Source of the DNA: an uncultured Lachnospiraceae bacterium
Lineage (GTDB): Bacteria; Bacillota; Clostridia; Lachnospirales; Lachnospiraceae
DNA length: 5,334 bases
Assembly: GCA_902782625.1 (NCBI GenBank)
Contig: CACZNZ010000538.1
Coordinates: 1 to 5,334, forward strand
Direction: 5' to 3'
The notes under the pieces were generated by a model. That model was not told where the DNA came from, did no database searches, and saw nothing but the letters and a program-made list of their open reading frames with translations. Positions 1 to 5,334 of this stretch are shown here, piece by piece. Position 1 is the stretch's first letter. Each line of letters opens with the position of its first letter. The position numbers and the translations under genes are program-made.

Positions 1-783
1 CGGTTTGATCCCGTACTTGTCCATCGCAGCTTTTGCTTCAAGCCCGATCACGGACTGATGCAGAAGGACCTGATTTAATACACTGCCAAGAACATAACGG
101 TATCCCGGATCGGATGCAGCGACTTCTACTGCTTCAGAGATAGCACATCCAAGGCTCCCGGTGGTTCCGGGATGTTCTTTTAAAATTTTTCTTCCGACAT
201 TGGTACTCTCAGACGGGGAAGGGACGACGGAAGCACCGTATGTTCTCATAACCTCACGGCGGAATGGCTTTTGTTCATAGGAGACTTTTACCATGTAAAC
301 TTTACAGTCAAGACCAAGGTAAGCACATGCCATCGACAGTGCGGTACCCCACTGACCGGCTCCGGTCTCTGTGGTAACACCTTTTAATCCCTGATCTTTT
401 GCGTAATATGCCTGTGCGATCGCAGAGTTCAGTTTGTGGCTTCCACTGGTGTTGTTTCCCTCGAATTTATAATAGATTTTTGCCGGTGTCTGAAGCTTTT
501 CTTCCAGACAGTATGCACGAACCAGCGGTGACGGACGATACGTTTTATAGAAATCACGGATTTTTTCAGGGATCTCAACGAATGGTGTATCGTTGTCGAG
601 CTCCTGTTTTACCAGCTCCTCACAGAAGACTGCGCCAAGCTCTTCAGCAGTCAGAGGCTGTCCGGTTCCGGGGTTCAGCAATGGGGCAGGTTTGTTCTTC
701 ATATCTGCCCGAAGATTATACCAGCTTGTCGGCATCTCATTTTCTTCCAGGTAAATCTTATAAGGGATTTTGTTCTCGCTCAT
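1..783 (-). CDS. trpB: TrpB2-type tryptophan synthase beta chain (3' end outside window)
   Basis: The first 261 residues of a pyridoxal-phosphate enzyme are visible; the gene runs off the left edge. The family condenses indole with L-serine to make L-tryptophan in the cytoplasm. What is seen: SGSHKLNSAIAQ around residues 113-124, with Lys117 as the expected PLP Schiff-base lysine, and ETGAGQWG at 139-146, where Glu139 matches the catalytic Glu of TrpB. The Trp in GQWG, HKLN in place of HKINN, and the long N-terminal stretch before the PLP lysine point to the TrpB2 subgroup, whose members are usually about 430-450 residues, rather than classical TrpB1. The ATG at 783 is preceded by AGGAGG at a normal distance, and no better start lies upstream. 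The gene sits directly behind a tryptophan T-box leader with its own promoter, so it is expected to be induced when tRNA-Trp is uncharged. No trpA or other trp gene is visible, so a role in indole salvage rather than full biosynthesis is possible; this is inference. Confidence 0.93.
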   Translation of the reverse strand, partial: MSENKIPYKIYLEENEMPTSWYNLRADMKNKPAPLLNPGTGQPLTAEELGAVFCEELVKQELDNDTPFVEIPEKIRDFYKTYRPSPLVRAYCLEEKLQTPAKIYYKFEGNNTSGSHKLNSAIAQAYYAKDQGLKGVTTETGAGQWGTALSMACAYLGLDCKVYMVKVSYEQKPFRREVMRTYGASVVPSPSESTNVGRKILKEHPGTTGSLGCAISEAVEVAASDPGYRYVLGSVLNQVLLHQSVIGLEAKAAMDKYGIKP

Positions 784-819
784 TCTTGTTTCCTCCTCTT
801 TTTGAATCGATCTGAATTC

Positions 820-852
820 AGGGACAAAAAGGTAATAAAAAAACCTGTCCCT
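820..852 (-). repeat. Inverted repeat overlapping the terminator's 3' arm
   Basis: A perfect 7-bp inverted repeat, AGGGACA at 852-846 and UGUCCCU at 826-820 on the minus strand, has an inner GGU/ACC pairing (845-843 with 833-831) around a U-rich loop. The first arm is the 3' half of the T-box terminator. The hairpin can form only if the terminator hairpin has not formed. It lies in the untranslated region, upstream of the trpB ribosome site near 798-792. The pairing is seen in the sequence; any role is inference (see findings). Confidence 0.5.
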
Positions 853-873
853 GCAGTTACTGCTGGGACAGGT
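837..873 (-). terminator. T-box-controlled intrinsic terminator
   Basis: On the minus strand CCUGUCCC (872-865) pairs with GGGACAGG (851-844) and is followed by seven U (843-837). An inner GCA/UGC helix closes a 5-nt loop after one A-A mismatch, and one more A-U pair can form at the base. The left arm CCUGUCCC is also the 3' strand of the antiterminator, so the two structures exclude each other. This is the OFF state of the T-box leader in front of trpB. Confidence 0.95.
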
Positions 874-1131
874 AATATCTACAATATTCCTGCGGTGCCA
901 CCCGGCTTGATATGACTAGCATACCCTCTTTGCGCATACAGATACTTCATATGCCGAATTTTGATTACGGAGATTCCCGCTCCGTCGCCCGTACTTTGCA
1001 AATGCATGAAACATATACATTTCAGGTTGCCCTCAGAAGTCCATTCAGCTCTGGCATGTATGCTGCCTTCCCACCAGCGGCAGCTCTCTGGAATACAGAG
1101 GCCGGTACTTACTCACTCTTCCTCAACGGTT
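844..1131 (-). promoter_or_regulatory. Tryptophan-specific T-box riboswitch leader
   Basis: This leader RNA binds uncharged tRNA and switches between termination and read-through of the downstream trpB. Reading the minus strand, Stem I holds the AGAGAGCUG bulge region (about 1092-1084) and a distal GGUGGGAAGGCAGC-like loop. The specifier loop reads GAAUGGAC, with the UGG (Trp) codon at 1043-1041 followed by the usual purine. A Stem III-like hairpin CGGAG/CUCCG lies near 986-970, and a GCAUA/UAUGC hairpin lies near 955-935. The conserved T-box core is GGGUGGCACCGC at 903-892. The antiterminator can be drawn fully: GGG (903-901), the 7-nt bulge UGGCACC (900-894), GCAGG (893-889) and AAUAU, closing on AUAUU and CCUGUCCC (872-865). 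The bulge UGGC would pair with a GCCA acceptor end, as expected for tRNA-Trp with discriminator G73. The specifier and discriminator contacts therefore agree with the gene. The 5' end is estimated from the promoter. Confidence 0.95.
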
Positions 1132-1137
1132 TTGCAA

Positions 1138-1166
1138 ATCATACCATAAATGAAATTCATTGTCAA
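1138..1166 (-). promoter_or_regulatory. Sigma-A promoter of the T-box/trpB unit
   Basis: The -35 box TTGACA (1166-1161) is a perfect consensus match. It is followed by an exact 17-bp spacer and TATGAT (1143-1138). The predicted transcript start is near 1131, just ahead of T-box Stem I. The promoter begins only 28 bp after the stop codon of the HAD gene. Confidence 0.9.
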
Positions 1167-1193
1167 CATTTTGCTGTGGATATGTAGAATTGT

Positions 1194-1670
1194 TCAACTT
1201 CTGTTTTCCATTTTCCGGATTCTCCAGGCTTCGGCTAAAACCTTGGTATCCCAATGTTCGTCAGGCTCAGATACGAGCAGGGTTCGAAATCCATACAAAC
1301 GGCTGTTTTGATAGACGACATCTTCATCGTCAATATGCAAAGAGATACGATAATAATTCGGCAGTTTGGCCGGGAGTCGCTTTACTCTTGTTCTCTGTAC
1401 TTCCTTTAGATGCCGGAACCCATTGACTATGCCATCAAAACGGATGCCGTAATGACGGAAAAGGTTGCGAATATACCACTCATTCCGGAAAGAAGAAGTA
1501 TAGATCCAGACCTCGAATCCTTCTTCCTGGAGTGTATGAATCAGTTTGATGCTGCCTTTGCGCAGCCGGTTCGGATAAAATCTGTTCAGGGGGAACCGAA
1601 GGGGATCCTCGGTTTCATATGTTTCGGGTGGTACAAAGAGTACCCCATCAAGATCAAAAGATACTCTCAT
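1194..1670 (-). CDS. Small HAD-superfamily hydrolase-like protein, 158 residues
   Basis: The protein shows HAD phosphatase signatures. Motif I is FDLDGV at residues 5-10, with Asp6 as nucleophile and Asp8 as acid/base. A motif II candidate is IYTSS at 56-60 (Thr58 or Ser59). Motif IV is HIDDED at 112-117, with Asp114 and Asp115 as Mg2+ ligands. Lys89 or Lys97 could serve as the motif III lysine. It is short and has only about 45 residues between motifs I and II, so little or no cap domain; such enzymes often act on larger substrates, but the substrate here cannot be read from sequence. It is predicted to be cytoplasmic, with no signal peptide or membrane segment. The start chosen is the ATG at 1670, because AAAGGGA lies at ribosome-site distance and DLDGV then sits at the usual place near the N-terminus. 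A longer frame to 1721 would add 17 basic residues inside the MATE gene and is less likely. The preceding MATE stop (TGA 1674-1672) is one base away, so the two genes are probably translationally coupled. No terminator follows before the trpB promoter. Confidence 0.85.
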   Translation of the reverse strand: MRVSFDLDGVLFVPPETYETEDPLRFPLNRFYPNRLRKGSIKLIHTLQEEGFEVWIYTSSFRNEWYIRNLFRHYGIRFDGIVNGFRHLKEVQRTRVKRLPAKLPNYYRISLHIDDEDVVYQNSRLYGFRTLLVSEPDEHWDTKVLAEAWRIRKMENRS

Positions 1671-1671
1671 G

Positions 1672-3072
1672 TCATTCCCTTTCTTTCTCTGTATGGGAGC
1701 CTTGTTTTGCTTCCTCGTCATGATAGCACAGCCAGATCATATGGACAAGCATTCCGACCGACACAATCATCATGATGATTTCTGTCACAGGCTGGGCCCA
1801 GAGCATGCCGTAAAAACCGAAAAAATGATTGAATATAAACAGTAATGGTACATACAGGAAGAACTGGCGGACCAATGTTATTCCAAAAGCGTATGCCGGC
1901 TTGCCCATCGCCTGAAAAGACATGCGGCTCATAGAGACTGCACCGACAAAGGGAAGGATACACATGAGAGTGCGCAGAACTCTGCTGCCGAGTGCAATCA
2001 CCTGAGAGGTGGAGGAAAATATGCCGATCAGTTCCGGAGCAAAAATCCCGAAGAATACCATGACACAAAGCTCCGTGCCACTTACTACCAGCAGCCCGGC
2101 TTTCAGGATGGCAAGCATCCGTTTATAATTGCGGGCACCGTAATTATATCCCATCAATGGCTGGGTTCCTGCAGCAAACCCCTGATAAATGTAATTGCCT
2201 AAGGACAGGATTTTCTGTGCAATGCCCATGGCAGCCACCGTCAGTTCTCCGTAGGAGACAGCCAGATGGTTGTTGATGATGTAGGCCGCGGAAGTAAGCA
2301 GTGTTTCCAACGTTGCCGGAATACCTACCCAGAATATTTCACGAAGGATTTCCCCGGTAGGACAGATCAAAGAAAGAGAAGGCCGAAGCAGTGTCCTTCC
2401 GGTGCCATAGAACCACAGGGAGACAGCCATCCCCAAACCATTGCCAAGAATGGTAGCAATGGCGGCTCCTCTGATTCCCATGTGCAGCGCAAAAATAAAT
2501 ATCGGATCCAGCACGATATTGGCAAATGTTCCGGCGACCATGCCAAAGACGGAATACCTGACAGAACCTTCACTTCTAAGCAGCTGTCCAAAAGTGTAAT
2601 TGCCCATGGTAAACAGGCTTCCGGCCAGAATGATAAAAACATATTGCTTCGTAAATTCGAAGGTATGGCTCTGCGCCCCGAGACCTTTTACAAGGGCGGG
2701 AAGAAAAAGGATCCCCACTGTTCCTAAAAGAAAACTGTTGCAGACGGTAAGCGCCATACCAGAAGTCAGGGTATGATTCGCTTTTTTGTGATCGTCAGCC
2801 CCCAGACAGCGGGCAATCAGCGAAGAAGCACCTGTACCGATCATATTCGATAAAGCGATGGAGATCATCATAACAGGGTAGGCAAGATTGACAGCTGCCA
2901 GCTGATAATCATCATGCATCAATCCGATAAAATAAGTATCCGTAAGATTGTAGAGCACCATGATAAACATGCCGGCAATCAGTGGCACTCCCATGGAGAC
3001 CACGGCCTTTACCGGCTTTTCTTTGCTCATGATATAAATTCGCCTGTCTTCTTTTTTTGCTGTCTCATTCAT
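1672..3072 (-). CDS. MATE-family multidrug/Na+ (or H+) antiporter
   Basis: This is a 466-residue inner-membrane protein with about 12 hydrophobic segments, the normal length for MATE exporters. These expel cationic drugs or metabolites using a Na+ or H+ gradient. Family marks seen are YNLTDTYFIG at residues 41-50 in the first helix, QLAAVNLAYPV just after it, GTGASSLIARCLGADDHKKA in the first half, and the second-half counterpart QGFAAGTQPLMGYNYGARNYKRM, showing the two-fold repeat of the family. The sequence resembles MepA-like proteins of Firmicutes, but the substrate cannot be inferred. The ATG at 3072 is chosen because GAGG lies 9 nt upstream. A TTG at 3087 and an ATG at 3030 (MSKEKPVKAV) are alternatives, the latter being closest to the typical family N-terminus. 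The gene is the first of a two-gene unit with the HAD protein and has its own promoter at 3139-3111, back to back with the permease-kinase promoter. No local MarR- or TetR-type regulator is present. Confidence 0.93.
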   Translation of the reverse strand: MNETAKKEDRRIYIMSKEKPVKAVVSMGVPLIAGMFIMVLYNLTDTYFIGLMHDDYQLAAVNLAYPVMMISIALSNMIGTGASSLIARCLGADDHKKANHTLTSGMALTVCNSFLLGTVGILFLPALVKGLGAQSHTFEFTKQYVFIILAGSLFTMGNYTFGQLLRSEGSVRYSVFGMVAGTFANIVLDPIFIFALHMGIRGAAIATILGNGLGMAVSLWFYGTGRTLLRPSLSLICPTGEILREIFWVGIPATLETLLTSAAYIINNHLAVSYGELTVAAMGIAQKILSLGNYIYQGFAAGTQPLMGYNYGARNYKRMLAILKAGLLVVSGTELCVMVFFGIFAPELIGIFSSTSQVIALGSRVLRTLMCILPFVGAVSMSRMSFQAMGKPAYAFGITLVRQFFLYVPLLFIFNHFFGFYGMLWAQPVTEIIMMIVSVGMLVHMIWLCYHDEEAKQGSHTEKERE

Positions 3073-3110
3073 GATGGTATGCCTCAATTCCGTACTGTTT
3101 TTTGTTACTT

Positions 3111-3139
3111 ACAATAACACAGGTTCGTCAATGTGTAAA
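3111..3139 (-). promoter_or_regulatory. Probable promoter of the MATE-HAD unit
   Basis: On the minus strand TTTACA (3139-3134) is followed by a 17-bp spacer and TATTGT (3116-3111). Each hexamer departs from consensus by one or two bases. The transcript would start near 3104, giving a leader of about 30 nt before the ATG at 3072. It lies back to back with the plus-strand promoter, with 26 bp between the two -35 boxes. Confidence 0.65.
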
Positions 3140-3165
3140 ATGAAGGCTGTCTGCTCAAATCTTTA

Positions 3166-3194
3166 TTGCTTATGAATCCATAATCGAATATAAT
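3166..3194 (+). promoter_or_regulatory. Probable promoter of the permease-histidine kinase gene
   Basis: TTGCTT (3166-3171), a 17-bp spacer and a perfect TATAAT (3189-3194) form a good sigma-A promoter. The transcript would start near 3201, leaving a leader of about 46 nt that contains the short repeats at 3213-3228 and the ribosome site AGGTGA at 3237-3242. Confidence 0.75.
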
Positions 3195-3212
3195 GAGAAT
3201 ATCATGAAACAT

Positions 3213-3228
3213 TATCAGCCTATCAGGC
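3213..3228 (+). repeat. Short direct and inverted repeats in the kinase leader
   Basis: TATCAG occurs twice at an 8-bp pitch (3213-3218 and 3221-3226), overlapping a small dyad GCCT-ATC-AGGC (3218-3228). The site lies between the predicted transcript start and the ribosome site. It could be a regulator site or a weak hairpin, but such short repeats also arise by chance. Confidence 0.25.
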
Positions 3229-3246
3229 GGAAGAGCAGGTGAACAA

Positions 3247-5334
3247 ATGCAGAATTCTCAGAACATAACAGATAAAACAGGATATGGATTCGACCGCTAT
3301 TATGGGGTCATAGATGTTTGGGCACTTGCCTTTGGCTGTATCGTCGGGTGGGGAGCTTTTGTCATGCCCGGAACAACCTTTTTGCCAATTGCCGGGCCTC
3401 TTGGGACGGCAATTGCCATGGTGGTCAGCACCATAATCATCCTGATCATCGGTGCAAACTATGCATTCTTAATGATTCGAAGACCAGGGACGGGCGGACC
3501 CTATTCGTACACAAAAGAAGCTTTTGGAAGAGACCATGCTTTTTTGTGTTCCTGGTTTTTGTGTCTTTCTTATCTGACCGTCGTTTTTCTGAATGCCACG
3601 GCTTTGTTCATTGTGGTACGTACCATGGGAGGAAAAATATTACAGACCGGGTATGATTATCAGATAGCCGGCAATACCATTTATCTTACGGAAGTGGCCG
3701 TTTCGGTAGTTGCTCTTTCAATAGTGGGAGTGATGTTTATCAAGGCAAAAGCGGCACTGCAGCGTATACATACTGCTTTGTCTGTCATCCTTTTGACAGG
3801 ATCTCTCCTGGTTGCGGCCTGTTGTATCCCTAAGGTACCGTTTTCCAATCTGACACACCCTTTTGGGTTGACAAATCTCAATCCTTCCTTTGTGATATTT
3901 TCAATCGTATTATTTGCACCATGGGCTTTTGTGGGATTTGATATTATTTCCCTTGAGACTTCACATTTCAAGTTTCCGTTGGAAAAGTCCAAAGGAATTA
4001 TCGCCATGTCGATTATCCTGAGTGGATTGGTTTATCTGTCTATGGCTCTCGTCTGTATTGCTTCCGTACCAGATGGGTACAGTTCCTGGCCCGAGTATCT
4101 TCAGGCATTGAGTCAGCTTTCCGGCGTGGAATCTGTACCGACGTTTTACGTGGCCAGACATATCATGGGACCCGTTGGATTCTGGATTCTGGGAATTACG
4201 GCGCTGGCAGCTATCCTTACAGGGATGATCGGTGCCTACAGAGCTACGACAAGGGTGCTGGCCACGATGGCGGAGGATCGCATTCTGTCAGAACATTTTC
4301 TTACCACAAGCCGGGCCATTCTCTTTATCATGGGGATATCGATCCTGATTGCCTTCCTGGGAAGAAATGCACTGGAATGGTTTGTGGAACTGACATCTTT
4401 TGGCGCAGTCGTGGGGTTTGGTTATACCTCTGCGGCAGCATGGAAACTCAGTAAAATAGAGAATAACAGGGCTGTTTTGATTACCAGCACACTGGGGACC
4501 TGTATTTCTGTACTGTTTGCAATTGTTCAGATGATACCGAATCTTACGGCACTGGAATCCATGGGGGCACAGTCATTCCTTCTGTTGACCCTGTGGTGCC
4601 TGATTGGATTTTTCTTTTATTGGAGGACAGTCGTCCACAGTGATCTGTCAGAGTACAGCGGGATGTCCACATCCGGATCAGTCCTGTTTTCACTGTTGCT
4701 CTACTCTGCACTGATGTGGTTTGGGAAGATAATATATTCTATAAATGATCCTGTACAGATGAGAAAGAGTGTGATTTCAAATGGTATTATTCTGTTGATG
4801 TTTGTCTTTGTCGGTCTGGGGATTATGTTCTATCTGCAGAATCTGGTCCGGAAAAAACATGAGGACCTGGAACGTGAGAAGATCAGGGCGGTAGAGAGCA
4901 GTCTGGCCAAAAGCCAATTCCTCTTTAATATGTCGCATGATATCCGTACGCCGATGAATGCGATTCTTGGATATACGAATATTGCACGGCAGGAGAATGA
5001 GTCTCCGGTTATTGAAGATTACCTGTCCAAAATCGAGGGTTCAGGACAACATTTGCTTTCCCTCATCAATGATGTTCTCGAGATGAGTCGGATTGAAAGT
5101 GGAATGGTTGAACTGGAGAGTGCGCCCGAGGATCTGTGCATGATTCTCAACAGTATGAAAGAACTGTTCGCCCATCAGATGGAAAAAAAGCAGATGGAGT
5201 TTTCGATATATACTTCGCAGGTTAAACACCCCTATGTATGGTGTGATAAAAAGAATCTGAACAGAGTGCTGCTTAATCTCATCAGTAATGCGTACAAATT
5301 TACGCCTCAGGGCGGGACGATCACAGCGGCGGTC
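3247..5334 (+). CDS. APC-type amino-acid permease fused to a sensor histidine kinase (3' end outside window)
   Basis: A single uninterrupted frame of 696 codons is visible and continues past the right edge. Residues 1 to about 460 match the APC amino-acid transporter fold. The helix-1 glycine motif is GCIVGWGAFVMPG (30-42). The helix-6 region is FAPWAFVGFDIISLETSHFKFP (223-244), resembling GFE...EEVKNP. The helix-8/loop signature is YRATTRVLATMAEDRILSEHF (331-351), resembling the family's RxLyaMArDGxLP. Two more hydrophobic segments (about 476-497 and 510-532) bring the total to about 14 and put the C-terminus in the cytoplasm. A charged, probably coiled-coil linker (534-557) leads into a HisKA domain with KSQFLFNMSHDIRTPMNAILGYT, His564 being the phosphoacceptor. 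The X-region is SLINDVLEMSRIESG, and the ATPase N-box is NRVLLNLISNAYKFT with Asn681. No PAS or HAMP domain lies between. The G-boxes, and any receiver or Hpt domain, would lie beyond the window. The start is ATG 3247, with AGGTGA 4 nt upstream (a short gap). The likely role is sensing an amino acid or related solute by binding or transport and signalling by phosphorylation. The ligand and the response-regulator partner are unknown. Confidence 0.92.
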   Translation, partial: MQNSQNITDKTGYGFDRYYGVIDVWALAFGCIVGWGAFVMPGTTFLPIAGPLGTAIAMVVSTIIILIIGANYAFLMIRRPGTGGPYSYTKEAFGRDHAFLCSWFLCLSYLTVVFLNATALFIVVRTMGGKILQTGYDYQIAGNTIYLTEVAVSVVALSIVGVMFIKAKAALQRIHTALSVILLTGSLLVAACCIPKVPFSNLTHPFGLTNLNPSFVIFSIVLFAPWAFVGFDIISLETSHFKFPLEKSKGIIAMSIILSGLVYLSMALVCIASVPDGYSSWPEYLQALSQLSGVESVPTFYVARHIMGPVGFWILGITALAAILTGMIGAYRATTRVLATMAEDRILSEHFLTTSRAILFIMGISILIAFLGRNALEWFVELTSFGAVVGFGYTSAAAWKLSKIENNRAVLITSTLGTCISVLFAIVQMIPNLTALESMGAQSFLLLTLWCLIGFFFYWRTVVHSDLSEYSGMSTSGSVLFSLLLYSALMWFGKIIYSINDPVQMRKSVISNGIILLMFVFVGLGIMFYLQNLVRKKHEDLEREKIRAVESSLAKSQFLFNMSHDIRTPMNAILGYTNIARQENESPVIEDYLSKIEGSGQHLLSLINDVLEMSRIESGMVELESAPEDLCMILNSMKELFAHQMEKKQMEFSIYTSQVKHPYVWCDKKNLNRVLLNLISNAYKFTPQGGTITAAV

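Noticed and set aside
399..815. A 138-residue plus-strand open frame opposite trpB
   Set aside because: It is antisense to well-conserved TrpB2 sequence including the catalytic Glu and PLP lysine regions, and shows no protein-like motif.
813..820. TGAATTCA palindrome in the trpB leader
   Set aside because: An 8-bp palindrome is short, has no partner site and overlaps no known regulatory element; chance is the simplest explanation.
912..1187. Open frames on the plus strand across the T-box region (912-1187 and 961-1149)
   Set aside because: They lie antisense to a structured leader RNA, have no ribosome site or recognisable protein features, and are explained by the riboswitch.
1671..1721. 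A longer start for the HAD protein at 1721
   Set aside because: It would add 17 basic residues overlapping the MATE gene, while the ATG at 1670 has a good ribosome site and places DLDGV at the normal N-terminal position.
2266..2727. A 153-residue plus-strand open frame opposite the MATE gene
   Set aside because: Its composition is that of an antisense shadow (polar, low complexity, no motif), and the minus strand encodes clear MATE family signatures throughout.
3681..4161. Minus-strand open frames opposite the permease domain
   Set aside because: The plus-strand frame is continuous and carries APC signatures; the antisense frames have no start context or family resemblance.

Overview
The window looks like chromosomal DNA from a low-to-mid GC Gram-positive bacterium of the Clostridia, most likely Lachnospiraceae. 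This rests on a T-box leader, strong AGGAGG-type ribosome sites, consensus sigma-A promoters with 17-bp spacers, and the style of the kinase phosphoacceptor motif (FNMSHDIRTPMNAILGYT). The taxonomic call is an inference from these features, not a database match.

Layout. The left two thirds (1-3072) reads on the minus strand. In transcription order it holds a MATE-family multidrug exporter (3072-1672), then a small HAD-fold phosphatase-like protein (1670-1194) whose start codon lies one base after the exporter's stop. Next comes a consensus promoter (1166-1138) firing into a complete tryptophan T-box riboswitch with its terminator (about 1131-837), and then a TrpB2-type tryptophan synthase beta chain (783 to beyond the left edge). 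The specifier codon is UGG and the antiterminator bulge is UGGC, which fits a tRNA-Trp with a G discriminator. The leader and gene therefore agree: uncharged tRNA-Trp should switch on an indole-to-tryptophan enzyme.

The right third (3247 to beyond the right edge) reads on the plus strand. It is one open frame of at least 696 codons that fuses a complete APC-superfamily amino-acid permease-like module (with two extra membrane segments, about 14 in all) to a cytoplasmic histidine kinase (H-box His564, N-box Asn681). The window ends inside the ATPase domain. This transporter-sensor chimera is the most interesting object here. Its architecture recalls the SLC5-type transporter kinases CbrA and CrbS, but the transporter half belongs to a different family.

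The 174-bp gap at 3073-3246 carries two divergent, well-spaced promoters, one for the MATE-HAD pair and one for the permease-kinase. No RNA genes other than the T-box, no CRISPR array and no mobile element were seen. A functional link between the amino-acid sensor, the exporter and the tryptophan enzyme is possible from proximity only.
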